A stretch of 7,442 nt of DNA from an uncultured Collinsella sp. Lineage in GTDB: Bacteria; Actinomycetota; Coriobacteriia; Coriobacteriales; Coriobacteriaceae. The notes beneath the pieces are model-generated. The model was not told the origin of the DNA. It saw nothing but the letters and a program-made list of their open reading frames with translations, and made no database searches. Each line of letters starts with the position of its first letter. Position 1 is the stretch's first letter. Positions 1 to 6,414 of the stretch are shown here, in pieces. The stretch covers positions 1 through 7,442 of the forward strand of contig CATYJU010000071.1 in NCBI GenBank assembly GCA_958407995.1, written 5' to 3'. The translations under genes were made by a program, and so were the position numbers.

Positions 1-2
1 TG

Positions 3-1064
3 CTACTCGGCGTCGGCGAAGCCGTTGGGGTTGTGGCTCTGCCAGTTCCAGCTATCGCGGCACATGTCCGCGATGTCGTATTGGGCCTTCCAGCCCATCA
101 TACGCTCGGCCTTGGAGGCATCGCACCAGTTGGCAGCGATGTCGCCGGCGCGGCGCTCGCGGATCACGTAGGGCAGCTCCTTGCCACAAGCCTTGGAGAA
201 GGCGGCGACGACCTCGAGTACCGAGGTGCCGGTGCCGGTGCCCAAGTTAAAGATCTCGACGCCGGTCTTGCCGTTCATCCAGTTAAGGGCGGCAACGTGA
301 CCAGAGGCCAGATCGCACACGTGGATGTAGTCGCGCACGCCGGTGCCGTCGGGGGTGGGGTAGTCGTTGCCAAAGACCTGAACGGCCTCGAGCTTGCCCA
401 CGGCGACCTGGGCGACATAGGGCACCAAGTTGTTGGGGATGCCCTTGGGGTCCTCGCCGATCAGGCCCGACGGATGAGCGCCGATGGGGTTGAAGTAACG
501 GAGCAGCACGACGTCCCACTCGGGGTCGGCGGTGTGGACGTCCATAAGGATCTGCTCGATCATCCACTTGGTCCAACCATAGGGGTTGGTCGCGGGCTTC
601 TTAGGATCCTCCTCGGTGACGGGCGGGTTGTCCGGGTCGCCATAGACGGTCGAGGAGCTCGAGAAGATGATGGACTTACAGCCATGGTTGCGCATGACGT
701 CGATGAGCACCAGGGTGTTCTCGATGTTGTTGTGGTAGTACTCGACGGGCTTGCTCACCGACTCGCCGACGGCCTTAAAGCCGGCAAAGTGGATGACGCG
801 GTCGATCTGATGGGTATCGAAGATCTTGTTCATCGCATCGCGGTCGAGCACGTTGGCCTCGTAGAAGGTGAGGTTCTTGGCGGCCTCGTCGCCCACGATG
901 GTCTTGACGCGGTCGACGGCGACGGCGCTGGAGTTGGAGAGATCATCGACGATGACGACCTGGTAGCCACCCTCGAGCAGCTGAACGACGGTGTGCGAAC
1001 CGATAAAGCCGGCGCCACCGGTAACGAGGACGCAGGTGTCTTTGGGGTCGAGTGCTTTGGACAT
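3..1064 (-). CDS. galE: UDP-glucose 4-epimerase GalE
   Basis: This 353-residue protein is a complete extended short-chain dehydrogenase/reductase. It interconverts UDP-glucose and UDP-galactose in the cytoplasm with bound NAD, in the Leloir pathway and in supply of UDP-galactose for envelope glycans. The N-terminal Rossmann motif GGAGFIG lies at residues 16-22, followed by the acidic strand end VDDLSN (39-44). The HFAGFKAVGES block at 92-102 is typical of GalE. The catalytic set is visible as Ser137 in FSSSSTVYG and the YxxxK motif with Tyr162 and Lys166. The length is slightly above the 338 residues of the E. coli enzyme. The ATG at 1062-1064 is preceded by TAGGAG with a 5-nt gap, which fixes the start. 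The TAG stop lies just inside the window edge, so downstream neighbours are not visible. UDP-GlcNAc epimerase activity is possible in this family and cannot be excluded. Confidence 0.95.
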   Translation of the reverse strand: MSKALDPKDTCVLVTGGAGFIGSHTVVQLLEGGYQVVIVDDLSNSSAVAVDRVKTIVGDEAAKNLTFYEANVLDRDAMNKIFDTHQIDRVIHFAGFKAVGESVSKPVEYYHNNIENTLVLIDVMRNHGCKSIIFSSSSTVYGDPDNPPVTEEDPKKPATNPYGWTKWMIEQILMDVHTADPEWDVVLLRYFNPIGAHPSGLIGEDPKGIPNNLVPYVAQVAVGKLEAVQVFGNDYPTPDGTGVRDYIHVCDLASGHVAALNWMNGKTGVEIFNLGTGTGTSVLEVVAAFSKACGKELPYVIRERRAGDIAANWCDASKAERMMGWKAQYDIADMCRDSWNWQSHNPNGFADAE

Positions 1065-1101
1065 GTAGTCTCCTATCGAATCAGGAACACTTCTTCAGGG
1101 G

Positions 1102-1107
1102 AGTATA
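1102..1107 (-). promoter_or_regulatory. candidate -10 box for galE
   Basis: Read on the minus strand, TATACT lies 37 bp upstream of the galE start codon. No good -35 hexamer stands at 16-18 bp; the best is a weak TTTG-containing stretch. The position would give a leader of about 30 nt ending in the TAGGAG ribosome binding site. The call rests on the -10 match and spacing only. Confidence 0.4.
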
Positions 1108-1259
1108 GCGCAGGCAGGGACGCCCAAATCGTGCGCTGTAGGAAAAGCAGAGGACTGTGCTAACGTACTCATCAGAAGAGCTTGCGTACGCATAACCTGA
1201 TCTTTGGCATTTGCTTGCGAGCCGCTGACCTTGTAGTTTCCTGCCGTTCGTGGAAATCG

Positions 1260-1287
1260 TTGGGACGCGCCATATGTACGCTAATAT
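1260..1287 (+). promoter_or_regulatory. candidate sigma-70-type promoter of the PcsB-like gene
   Basis: TTGGGA (1260-1265) and TAATAT (1282-1287) are separated by 16 bp, close to the housekeeping sigma consensus. The expected transcript start near 1294 leaves a leader of about 38 nt before the ATG at 1332. The ribosome binding site ACGGAG (1321-1326) stands 5 nt before the start. One arm of a 9-bp inverted repeat (1271-1279) lies in the spacer between the two hexamers. Confidence 0.5.
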
Positions 1288-1331
1288 GTATGAGTTGAGC
1301 GACATATAAATAAACATGTAACGGAGTACAT

Positions 1332-2537
1332 ATGTCACCAAACAGCGATTCCATCCTTTCCCAGGAGCTCTCGCGCCGCACTGCCCTCAAGGCCCTGTTC
1401 GGCGCCGCTTCTGCGGCAGTTCTTTTTGGCCTGCCCGCTCGCGCCCATGCGGCGGAGGCTTCCAAAGAAACCACCGATAAACTGAATGCTGCCCAGGCCC
1501 AGCTCGACGAGGTTCAGGCCCAGCTCGACAGCATCGCAAATGAGTATGCGGCGCTGGCCAACAAGAATGCCCAGACCCTCAACGACATCGAGAATGTCCA
1601 GGGCAAGATTGACGACACGCAGGCCCAGATCGATGAAAAGAAGGCCGAGCTCAAGAAGAAGCGCAACGACCTTTCCGATCGCGTGGCCGCCAGCTACAAG
1701 TCCGGCGGCACGAACATCCTGTCTTTGCTGCTGGCCTCTGGCTCGTTTGAGGAACTCGTCGCCAACGCGCATTACGTTGAGAAGATCAACAAGAGCGACC
1801 GCGATGCCATCGAGGATATTCAGACCATTCAGGAAGAACTCGATGCGCAAAAGACCGAGCTTGAGTCGCAGAAAGCCGACTTAGAGAAGCTCAAGGACCA
1901 GCAGACGGCTCAGATGCAGGACATGCAGGCCAAGCAGCAGGAGGTCCAGACGGTTCTGAACGGCCTCTCTGACGATGTCAAGGAGCTCATGGCTCAGCGT
2001 GATTCCGAGATTCTCGCTGCCGCCCAGGCTGAGGAGGCCGCTAGGAAGGCTGCCGCTGCCGCGGCTGCCGCGAACAAGAACAATTCCTACTCGGGTGGTT
2101 CGAGTTCGGGTGGTGGATCGTATGCGCCCGGAACTCCGCAGCAGAATGCCGGCTCGGGCAAACAGCAGGCCGTCGTCAACGCGTGCTACTCCACGCCTTC
2201 GCCGGGTCAGAACTGGTGCGCGGCGTGGGTTACCAATGTCTTCCGTAACGCCGGCGTTGGCTACTTTGGCGGTAACGCGTGCGATATGTTTAACGCATGG
2301 TGCTATAGCTCCGACCGCTCGGCGCTGCAGGTGGGCATGATCGTGGCCGATTCCTCGCACAGCGGCACGGGTGCTCCGGGCCTTATCTACGGTCATGTGG
2401 GTATCTACGTTGGCGGCGGCATCGTTATGAGCAACGAGGGCGCCATTACGTCTAAGTCGCTTGATTCGTTTATTAGCTTCTATGGCACTGGCTCTGGCGT
2501 GCGTTGGGGCTGGCTCGGCGGTATTGCGCTGTCGTAA
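1332..2537 (+). CDS. exported PcsB/CwlO-like peptidoglycan hydrolase with coiled coil and CHAP/NlpC-P60-type domain
   Basis: This 401-residue protein is most likely a secreted cell-wall hydrolase that cleaves peptide or amide bonds in peptidoglycan during growth or septation. The N terminus carries a twin-arginine motif (SRRTALK, 14-20), a hydrophobic stretch and an AHA-A cleavage site near residue 40, which suggests Tat export. Residues about 44-245 form a long charged heptad-rich coiled coil. A central stretch (SYKSGGTNILSLLLASGSFEEL) resembles the PcsB/CwlO coiled-coil domain. A Ser/Gly-rich linker follows at about 250-270. The C-terminal catalytic domain shows Cys296 in NWCAAWV and His355 in YGHVGIYVG, the expected nucleophile and general base. 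Polar residues around 367-369 (SNE) may complete the site. The domain could be classed as CHAP or NlpC/P60, and its exact bond specificity cannot be read from sequence. The start is supported by ACGGAG 5 nt upstream. The gene stands alone and converges on murB. Confidence 0.85.
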   Translation: MSPNSDSILSQELSRRTALKALFGAASAAVLFGLPARAHAAEASKETTDKLNAAQAQLDEVQAQLDSIANEYAALANKNAQTLNDIENVQGKIDDTQAQIDEKKAELKKKRNDLSDRVAASYKSGGTNILSLLLASGSFEELVANAHYVEKINKSDRDAIEDIQTIQEELDAQKTELESQKADLEKLKDQQTAQMQDMQAKQQEVQTVLNGLSDDVKELMAQRDSEILAAAQAEEAARKAAAAAAAANKNNSYSGGSSSGGGSYAPGTPQQNAGSGKQQAVVNACYSTPSPGQNWCAAWVTNVFRNAGVGYFGGNACDMFNAWCYSSDRSALQVGMIVADSSHSGTGAPGLIYGHVGIYVGGGIVMSNEGAITSKSLDSFISFYGTGSGVRWGWLGGIALS

Positions 2538-2604
2538 AGCCGACGGGGCCGCGTGCCCGCCCGCAATATATTTGATTGCCTGCTCGGACAGTCCTGCGCA
2601 AGAC

Positions 2605-2630
2605 GAAGGCCACATTAAGTGGCCTTCTTT
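2605..2630 (+). terminator. intrinsic terminator of the PcsB-like gene
   Basis: A perfect 9-bp stem, GAAGGCCAC (2605-2613) with GTGGCCTTC (2619-2627), has a 5-nt ATTAA loop and is followed by a short T run. It lies 67 bp after the stop codon at 2537. The T tract is short (TTT then GCG), so efficiency may be modest. Confidence 0.8.
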
Positions 2631-2729
2631 GCGTGCGGAACTCGCGACCAACCTTATGCCTCGCCCCCAGCCCCGGACCTTCCGGGTCCAAGGCGTGACA
2701 CACCGGACTGGGTTGTCTGAATAAATATG

Positions 2730-2760
2730 GAGAAGGCCCCTTTCGGGGCCTTCTCTTTAT
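2730..2760. terminator. bidirectional terminator between the PcsB-like gene and murB
   Basis: A perfect 11-bp stem, GAGAAGGCCCC (2730-2740) with GGGGCCTTCTC (2745-2755), closes a 4-nt loop. The loop reads TTTC on the plus strand and GAAA on the minus strand. The plus strand continues with TTTATAAAAATT. The minus strand continues with an A/T-rich ATATTTATT tract after two C residues. On the minus strand the hairpin begins one base after the murB TAA stop, so it is the natural murB terminator and a back-stop for rightward transcripts. Confidence 0.85.
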
Positions 2761-3719
2761 AAAAATTCGCCTACTCGGTGGACTTCGGGTTTTAGGTCTA
2801 CGTCGAACTGCTCTTTGACTTTGGCTTGGATGTCGCGGATGAGTTCGTCGACGTCGGCGGCGGTGGCGTGGTCGGCGTTGACGATAAAGCCGCAGTGCTT
2901 TTCGCTTACCTGCGCGCCGCCGACAGCATGGCCGCGCAGGCCGGCATCCATGATGAGTTTGCCGGCAAAGTGGCCCTCGGGGCGCTTGAAGGTGGAGCCG
3001 GCACTCGGCATGTCGAGCGGCTGCTTGTCCTCGCGGCGCTGGCGGTAGTCGTCCATGTCGGCCTTGATCATCGCAGCGTTGCCCGGGGCGAGGTTGAAGG
3101 TGGCTGAAAGCACGGTAAAGCCGTCGTCGGCGATGCGGCTCTTGCGATAGCCCAGATTGAGCTCATCGACATCGAACTCGATGATGTTGCCGCTGCCGCG
3201 GGTGTCGTCGTCGAGCTGGCGAGCAGGTTTGTAGACGCGCACGGACTCCAGCACATCGGCCATGCAGGCGCCGTAAGCTCCGGCGTTCATGTAGCAGGCG
3301 CCGCCGACCGATCCGGGGATGCCCGAGATGGGCTCCATGCCGGTGAGACCGGCCTCGGCTGCCGCCGCGGCGACATCGGAAAGCAAGGCGCCGGCCGCCG
3401 CCGTGACGTGCGTACCGTCGACCGTAATGTCGGAGAGGCCTTCGCCCAACGCCACGACGACGCCGCGGATACCCTTGTCGCCGACGAGCAGGTCGGAGCC
3501 GTTGCCCACGATGGTGAGCGGCAGGTCGCAGCGATAACAGGTGTCGAGCGTGGCGACGAGGCCCTGCTCGGTATCGGGCGTGACAAAGACGTCGGCCGGG
3601 CCGCCGATCTTAAACGTGGTGTGCTCGCGCATGGGCTCGCTCATCAGCACGTTGTCCTCGCCGGCAACGCCAGCAAGCGCGCACAGCAGGTCCTCGTTAA
3701 AAAAGTCGTTCTCGTGCAT
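2757..3719 (-). CDS. murB: UDP-N-acetylenolpyruvoylglucosamine reductase MurB
   Basis: This 320-residue FAD enzyme reduces UDP-GlcNAc-enolpyruvate with NADPH to UDP-N-acetylmuramate, the second committed step of peptidoglycan precursor synthesis in the cytoplasm. FAD-binding signatures are TTFKIGGPAD (34-43), VGNGSDLLV (71-79) and GIPGSVGGACYMNAGAYG (133-150). The substrate-binding YRKS lies at 191-194. The catalytic serine is Ser242 in SAGSTFKRPEG. The C terminus carries AGKLIMDAGLRG, QVSEKH and LKPEVHRVG, as usual for the shorter type II MurB. The ATG at 3719 is chosen because AAGGCGG (3728-3734) stands 8 nt upstream. A longer reading from TTG at 3764 adds 15 unconserved residues and overlaps a -10-like TATATT. 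The gene is transcribed away from the LacI-family gene and ends in a terminator. Confidence 0.93.
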   Translation of the reverse strand: MHENDFFNEDLLCALAGVAGEDNVLMSEPMREHTTFKIGGPADVFVTPDTEQGLVATLDTCYRCDLPLTIVGNGSDLLVGDKGIRGVVVALGEGLSDITVDGTHVTAAAGALLSDVAAAAAEAGLTGMEPISGIPGSVGGACYMNAGAYGACMADVLESVRVYKPARQLDDDTRGSGNIIEFDVDELNLGYRKSRIADDGFTVLSATFNLAPGNAAMIKADMDDYRQRREDKQPLDMPSAGSTFKRPEGHFAGKLIMDAGLRGHAVGGAQVSEKHCGFIVNADHATAADVDELIRDIQAKVKEQFDVDLKPEVHRVGEFL

Positions 3720-3762
3720 ACGAATATCCGCCTTTTGGTGGTCGTTGTCATCAATCGATTGC

Positions 3763-3768
3763 AATATA
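3763..3768 (-). promoter_or_regulatory. candidate -10 box for murB
   Basis: TATATT on the minus strand lies 43 bp upstream of the chosen murB ATG. No convincing -35 hexamer is seen 16-18 bp further upstream. If used, transcription would start near 3755, inside the longer TTG reading frame. That would exclude the TTG start. Confidence 0.35.
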
Positions 3769-3861
3769 CCCCACCCGGACGGATTTGGTGCGCTGGCGGC
3801 GATAAAACAGCCGTCTACCGGATTGGTAAAGTGTTTATCACCGAGGTAGAGGGGCGGTCGC

Positions 3862-3867
3862 TATACT
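3862..3867 (+). promoter_or_regulatory. candidate -10 box for the LacI-family gene
   Basis: TATACT lies 35 bp before the ATG at 3903. The predicted transcript start is near 3874. The -35 position is poor (TTTATC at 3834-3839 is too far away), which may mean a weak promoter or one needing an activator. Confidence 0.45.
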
Positions 3868-3874
3868 TTCAAGA

Positions 3875-3888
3875 GATTGCGCGTAAAC
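3875..3888 (+). promoter_or_regulatory. candidate LacI-type operator for autoregulation
   Basis: GATTGCGCGTAAAC is an imperfect palindrome: 10 of its 14 positions match its own reverse complement. It has the central CG pair typical of LacI/GalR-family operators. It begins about at the predicted transcript start and ends just before the GGAAGGAG ribosome binding site (3891-3898), a position suited to autorepression. That the neighbouring regulator binds here is inferred. Confidence 0.4.
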
Positions 3889-3902
3889 CTGGAAGGAGCG
3901 AG

Positions 3903-4931
3903 ATGGCCAACAAAGTCACCCTCAAGCAGATTGCCCAGGAGGTGGGGCTTTCCCCCTCGTCGGTCTCGCTTGTGCTCAATAATCGGCCCTGTCGCATCTC
4001 GGAAGAAAACCGCAAACTCATCAAGGAGGTCGCGGCGCGCAACCACTATGTTCCTAACCAGATTGCGCGTAGTCTGGTCATGCGCGAGTCGCGCACGCTG
4101 GGCCTTATCGTCCCTAACATCGAGAGCCGCTTTTTTGCCTCGCTCGCCGGTAGCCTGGAAAAGCGCTGCCGCGAGGACGGCTATGCGCTCTTCATTACCA
4201 GCTCGGGCGGAAGCGCCGATGACGATCTGGAGCTGCTGCGCCAGCTGGTGACGCGCGGCGTCGATGGCGTCTTCCTGGTCGTGGGCGACGAGTTCTCCGA
4301 CGACCGCGCCCTGCGCGAAGAAGTCAGCCACCTGCCCATCCCGGCCGTAATGGTCGACCGTGCCATTGAGGGACTCGAGTGCGACAAGGTGATGTTCGAT
4401 CACGAGATGGGCGGCTACATGGCCACCCGCTATCTGATCGAGCAGGGCCACCGTCGCATTGCCTGCTTGGTTAACGCGCGCCGTTCCAATACGGGGCGTA
4501 AGCGACTTGCCGGCTATGAGCGCGCGCTGCGCGAGGTTGGCCTGCCTATCGACGCACGTTTGGAGTTTGAGAGCGAGTACTACATTCCGAGTGCCTACGA
4601 GGCCTCGGAGGCGGTGCTCGCAACTGATGCCACCGCTGTGTTCGCAAGTTCGGATAACATCGCCCTCGGTCTGCTCAAGCGCTTGCACGAGATGGGGAAG
4701 AGCATCCCGGGCGATATCTCGGTGGTGAGCTATGACAACTCGGCGGCCGACGTTCTCTTTGAGCCGGCGCTGACCGCCATTGAGCAGGATCCTGGTGTCC
4801 TTGCGGAGCATGCTTTTGGCTGCATGTCCAAGCGTCTTGCCGGTAGGGGCGGCAGGCGTGCCGAAGAGGTCGTCCTGGAGCCGGCGCTTATCGTTAAGGG
4901 CAGCGTGCTCGAACTTACCGAATGTAGCTAA
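3903..4931 (+). CDS. LacI/GalR-family transcriptional regulator
   Basis: This 342-residue protein has the full LacI-family layout and is probably a repressor that leaves DNA or gains affinity on binding a sugar or sugar phosphate. The DNA-binding head covers residues 1-60: the helix-turn-helix runs from VTLKQIAQEVG (5-15) to SSVSLVLNN (19-27). The hinge helix is IARSLVMRES (54-63), with Leu58 as the expected minor-groove wedge. The effector-binding, periplasmic-binding-protein-like domain starts at TLGLIVPNIESRFF and includes GVDGVFLVVGD, PAVMVDR, GHRRIACL, AVFASSDNIALGLL and SVVSYDN blocks. Leu23 stands where E. coli LacI has Arg22, a base-contacting residue, which suggests a different operator preference. 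The start is set by GGAAGGAG 4 nt upstream. An open frame extends back to 3408 but runs antisense to murB and is not family-like. No sugar genes adjoin it, so its target is unknown. Confidence 0.93.
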   Translation: MANKVTLKQIAQEVGLSPSSVSLVLNNRPCRISEENRKLIKEVAARNHYVPNQIARSLVMRESRTLGLIVPNIESRFFASLAGSLEKRCREDGYALFITSSGGSADDDLELLRQLVTRGVDGVFLVVGDEFSDDRALREEVSHLPIPAVMVDRAIEGLECDKVMFDHEMGGYMATRYLIEQGHRRIACLVNARRSNTGRKRLAGYERALREVGLPIDARLEFESEYYIPSAYEASEAVLATDATAVFASSDNIALGLLKRLHEMGKSIPGDISVVSYDNSAADVLFEPALTAIEQDPGVLAEHAFGCMSKRLAGRGGRRAEEVVLEPALIVKGSVLELTECS

Positions 4932-5076
4932 GCGTACTTGTTTGTTTGCATAGATTGCATGCGGAGTGTCCGCTATTTGCCGGCAGGCACCCCGGCCCTC
5001 GTCCGTTAACTCTTCCGCTGGGCGAGCCTTAGACGCCGCGCACCGATAGGGTAAGGCAGCGGCTTGAAATTGGTGC

Positions 5077-5082
5077 TATATT
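5077..5082 (+). promoter_or_regulatory. candidate -10 box for the 5120 gene
   Basis: TATATT lies 43 bp before the ATG at 5120. The region 17 bp upstream has no good -35 match. The 188-bp gap after the LacI-family gene contains only a weak 5-bp hairpin (GCGGA/TCCGC, 4961-4973) without a T run. Read-through from the LacI-family gene is therefore also possible. Confidence 0.35.
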
Positions 5083-5119
5083 CAGCTTGAGTTGTTTAAT
5101 GCTAGTACGGGAGGCTGAT

Positions 5120-5611
5120 ATGGGGCTGTTCAAGAAGAAAAACCCGCAGGATGCCTTTGATCCCGATGTGTTTACCATCACGGATACGATTTTGGACCCA
5201 CCGCGGTTTACGTTTTTGCCGGCTATCTACCAGGATGCCACGCGCCGCAAGTGGGCCGTGCATCAGCGCGGCGGCGAGCCGAAGATTTTTGACTATGCGG
5301 ATGTGCTGCAGTGCGAGATTGCCGAGACCGGAAATCCCGAGGATGTGCCGGAGCTCAGCAAACGCGAACTGGCTCAGCAGATTTTGATTAATCCAGCTCA
5401 GGCTACCAAAAACAACGCTGCCAAGCGTAATATGTGCCTTGGTATGGGTGTCATCGTTGTCGTGCAAACCGGCAAGGATGAGATTTCGAAGCTTGAGATT
5501 CCGGTGACCGCGGGCGAAGTCAAGCGAGACTCCGGCCTATATCGGTCGTATCGGAACGTTGCGGAGCAGATCAAAGAAGCCTTCGACGCCATGGGGCGTC
5601 CGGAGCAATGA
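5120..5611 (+). CDS. uncharacterised 163-residue soluble protein
   Basis: I do not recognise a named family with certainty. The protein starts MGLFKKKNPQDAFDP, has no signal peptide and no convincing membrane segment, and appears cytoplasmic. It alternates predicted strands (KWAVHQRGG, KIFDYADVLQCEIAETG, LGMGVIVVVQTG, SKLEIPV) and ends in an amphipathic helix (YRSYRNVAEQIKEAFDAM). This strand-rich body closed by a C-terminal helix recalls PH-like domains, as in the C-terminal part of DUF4428-type proteins, but the likeness is only to layout and short phrases. The ATG is chosen because CGGGAGG (5108-5114) stands 5 nt upstream; the frame also opens at a TTG (5087) without a ribosome binding site. 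The next gene begins 35 bp after the stop, so the two are probably co-transcribed. Its role beside two regulators is unknown. Confidence 0.75.
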   Translation: MGLFKKKNPQDAFDPDVFTITDTILDPPRFTFLPAIYQDATRRKWAVHQRGGEPKIFDYADVLQCEIAETGNPEDVPELSKRELAQQILINPAQATKNNAAKRNMCLGMGVIVVVQTGKDEISKLEIPVTAGEVKRDSGLYRSYRNVAEQIKEAFDAMGRPEQ

Positions 5612-5646
5612 TTCCTGCAGCATCAAGCGGTTGAGGAGTCTTGCCC

Positions 5647-6414
5647 ATGTCGAGTGAACCATATGCGATTCCGCCCAAAGATCGCGCCTTTGAGGGCATT
5701 CTTTGGTATATCAAACATTATGACCTGCAGAGTGGCGACCGGCTGCCCGCCGAGCGTGTGCTCTGTGAAGAGCTGGGCGTGTCGCGCACGGCGTTGCGTG
5801 CTGCGATCACGCGCCTTATTTCGTGCGGAACTTTGGAAAGCCGCCGCGGTTCGGGCACCTATGTGTGTCCTCCCAAACCGCTGAACATCTTTCAGGAAAC
5901 ATGGAACTATACGCAGGCGGTGGAGAGGGTTGGCTCAAAGTCGACCGCACGCCTGGTTTGGTCCAAGGTCGTGTATGCCGATATCGATCTTGCCCAAAAA
6001 GCCCAGATTGACCTGGGCATGCCGCTCTTCTGCATTCGGCGCGTGCGTGTGGTCAACGGTTCTCCGGCATCGATCGAGACGGCTTACGTCAATCTGTCTT
6101 TGTGCCCCTCGCTTCCCGATCATGATTTTGAGCAGGAGAGCCTCTACGACGTTTTGCTCAAAGAGGGGAATGTCCATGTGACGCACGGCAAGGAGCATAT
6201 TTCCATCAGCCGTCTGAACGCCGACGAGGCCAAGTTGCTGAATGCTCAGGAGGGCACGCCGGTGTTTTACAAGGCTTCGCACGAGCGCGACGAGACCGAT
6301 GGCTTTGTCGAGTATTGCAAGTCCGTGATTCTGCCGACCAAGTATCGTTTTGCCGATAACGGCGAGGCAGACGGCGTTGCGACGAAGGTGGGTGTCGAAT
6401 GGCTGATGCAGTAG
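5647..6414 (+). CDS. GntR-family regulator, HutC subfamily (first of tandem pair)
   Basis: This 255-residue protein is a transcription factor with an N-terminal winged helix and a C-terminal UTRA effector domain. The winged helix covers about 12-73: SGDRLPAERVLCEELGVSRTALRAAITRL contains the recognition helix, and the wing RRGSGTYV is at 66-73. The UTRA domain, about 95-235, binds small ligands, often sugar phosphates or amino-acid-related compounds. It contains the typical FCIRRVRVVNGSPASIETAYVN stretch and TPVFYKASHERDETDGFVEYCKSV. The ATG at 5647 has GAGGAG (5633-5638) 8 nt upstream; a TTG at 5641 would leave only 2 nt and is rejected. It overlaps the next gene by 16 bp, implying translational coupling. 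Ligand and target cannot be told from sequence. Control of the gene at 7388 is a reasonable inference. Confidence 0.9.
   Translation: MSSEPYAIPPKDRAFEGILWYIKHYDLQSGDRLPAERVLCEELGVSRTALRAAITRLISCGTLESRRGSGTYVCPPKPLNIFQETWNYTQAVERVGSKSTARLVWSKVVYADIDLAQKAQIDLGMPLFCIRRVRVVNGSPASIETAYVNLSLCPSLPDHDFEQESLYDVLLKEGNVHVTHGKEHISISRLNADEAKLLNAQEGTPVFYKASHERDETDGFVEYCKSVILPTKYRFADNGEADGVATKVGVEWLMQ

Noticed and set aside
33..1163. A 376-residue open frame on the plus strand opposite galE
   Set aside because: It is antisense to a complete, well-recognised galE. Its repetitive Gly/Val/Asp/Ala composition is typical of the mirror frame of a GC-rich gene, and it shows no domain.
2660..2700. CCGGAAGG-like sequence on the minus strand resembling the core of SRP (4.5S) RNA
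   Set aside because: The conserved stretch after GGAAGG (the AGCAG part) and the long flanking helix are missing, so it is only a GC-rich hairpin.
3720..3764. TTG start for murB at 3764
   Set aside because: The added 15 residues are not part of the MurB fold and the TTG has a poor ribosome site. It overlaps a -10-like box, whereas the ATG at 3719 has AAGGCGG at a good distance.
3408..3902. N-terminal extension of the LacI-family gene by 165 codons
   Set aside because: The extension runs antisense through murB and across the intergenic region. The ATG at 3903 has a strong ribosome binding site and begins exactly where the family's DNA-binding domain starts.
3861..4811. A 316-residue minus-strand frame opposite the LacI-family gene
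   Set aside because: It is a mirror frame of a conserved regulator in GC-rich DNA, with no motif of its own and no supporting start signal.
4961..4973. Hairpin GCGGA/TCCGC after the LacI-family gene as a terminator
   Set aside because: The stem is only 5 bp with a 3-nt loop and lacks a T run. It is too weak to call as a terminator.
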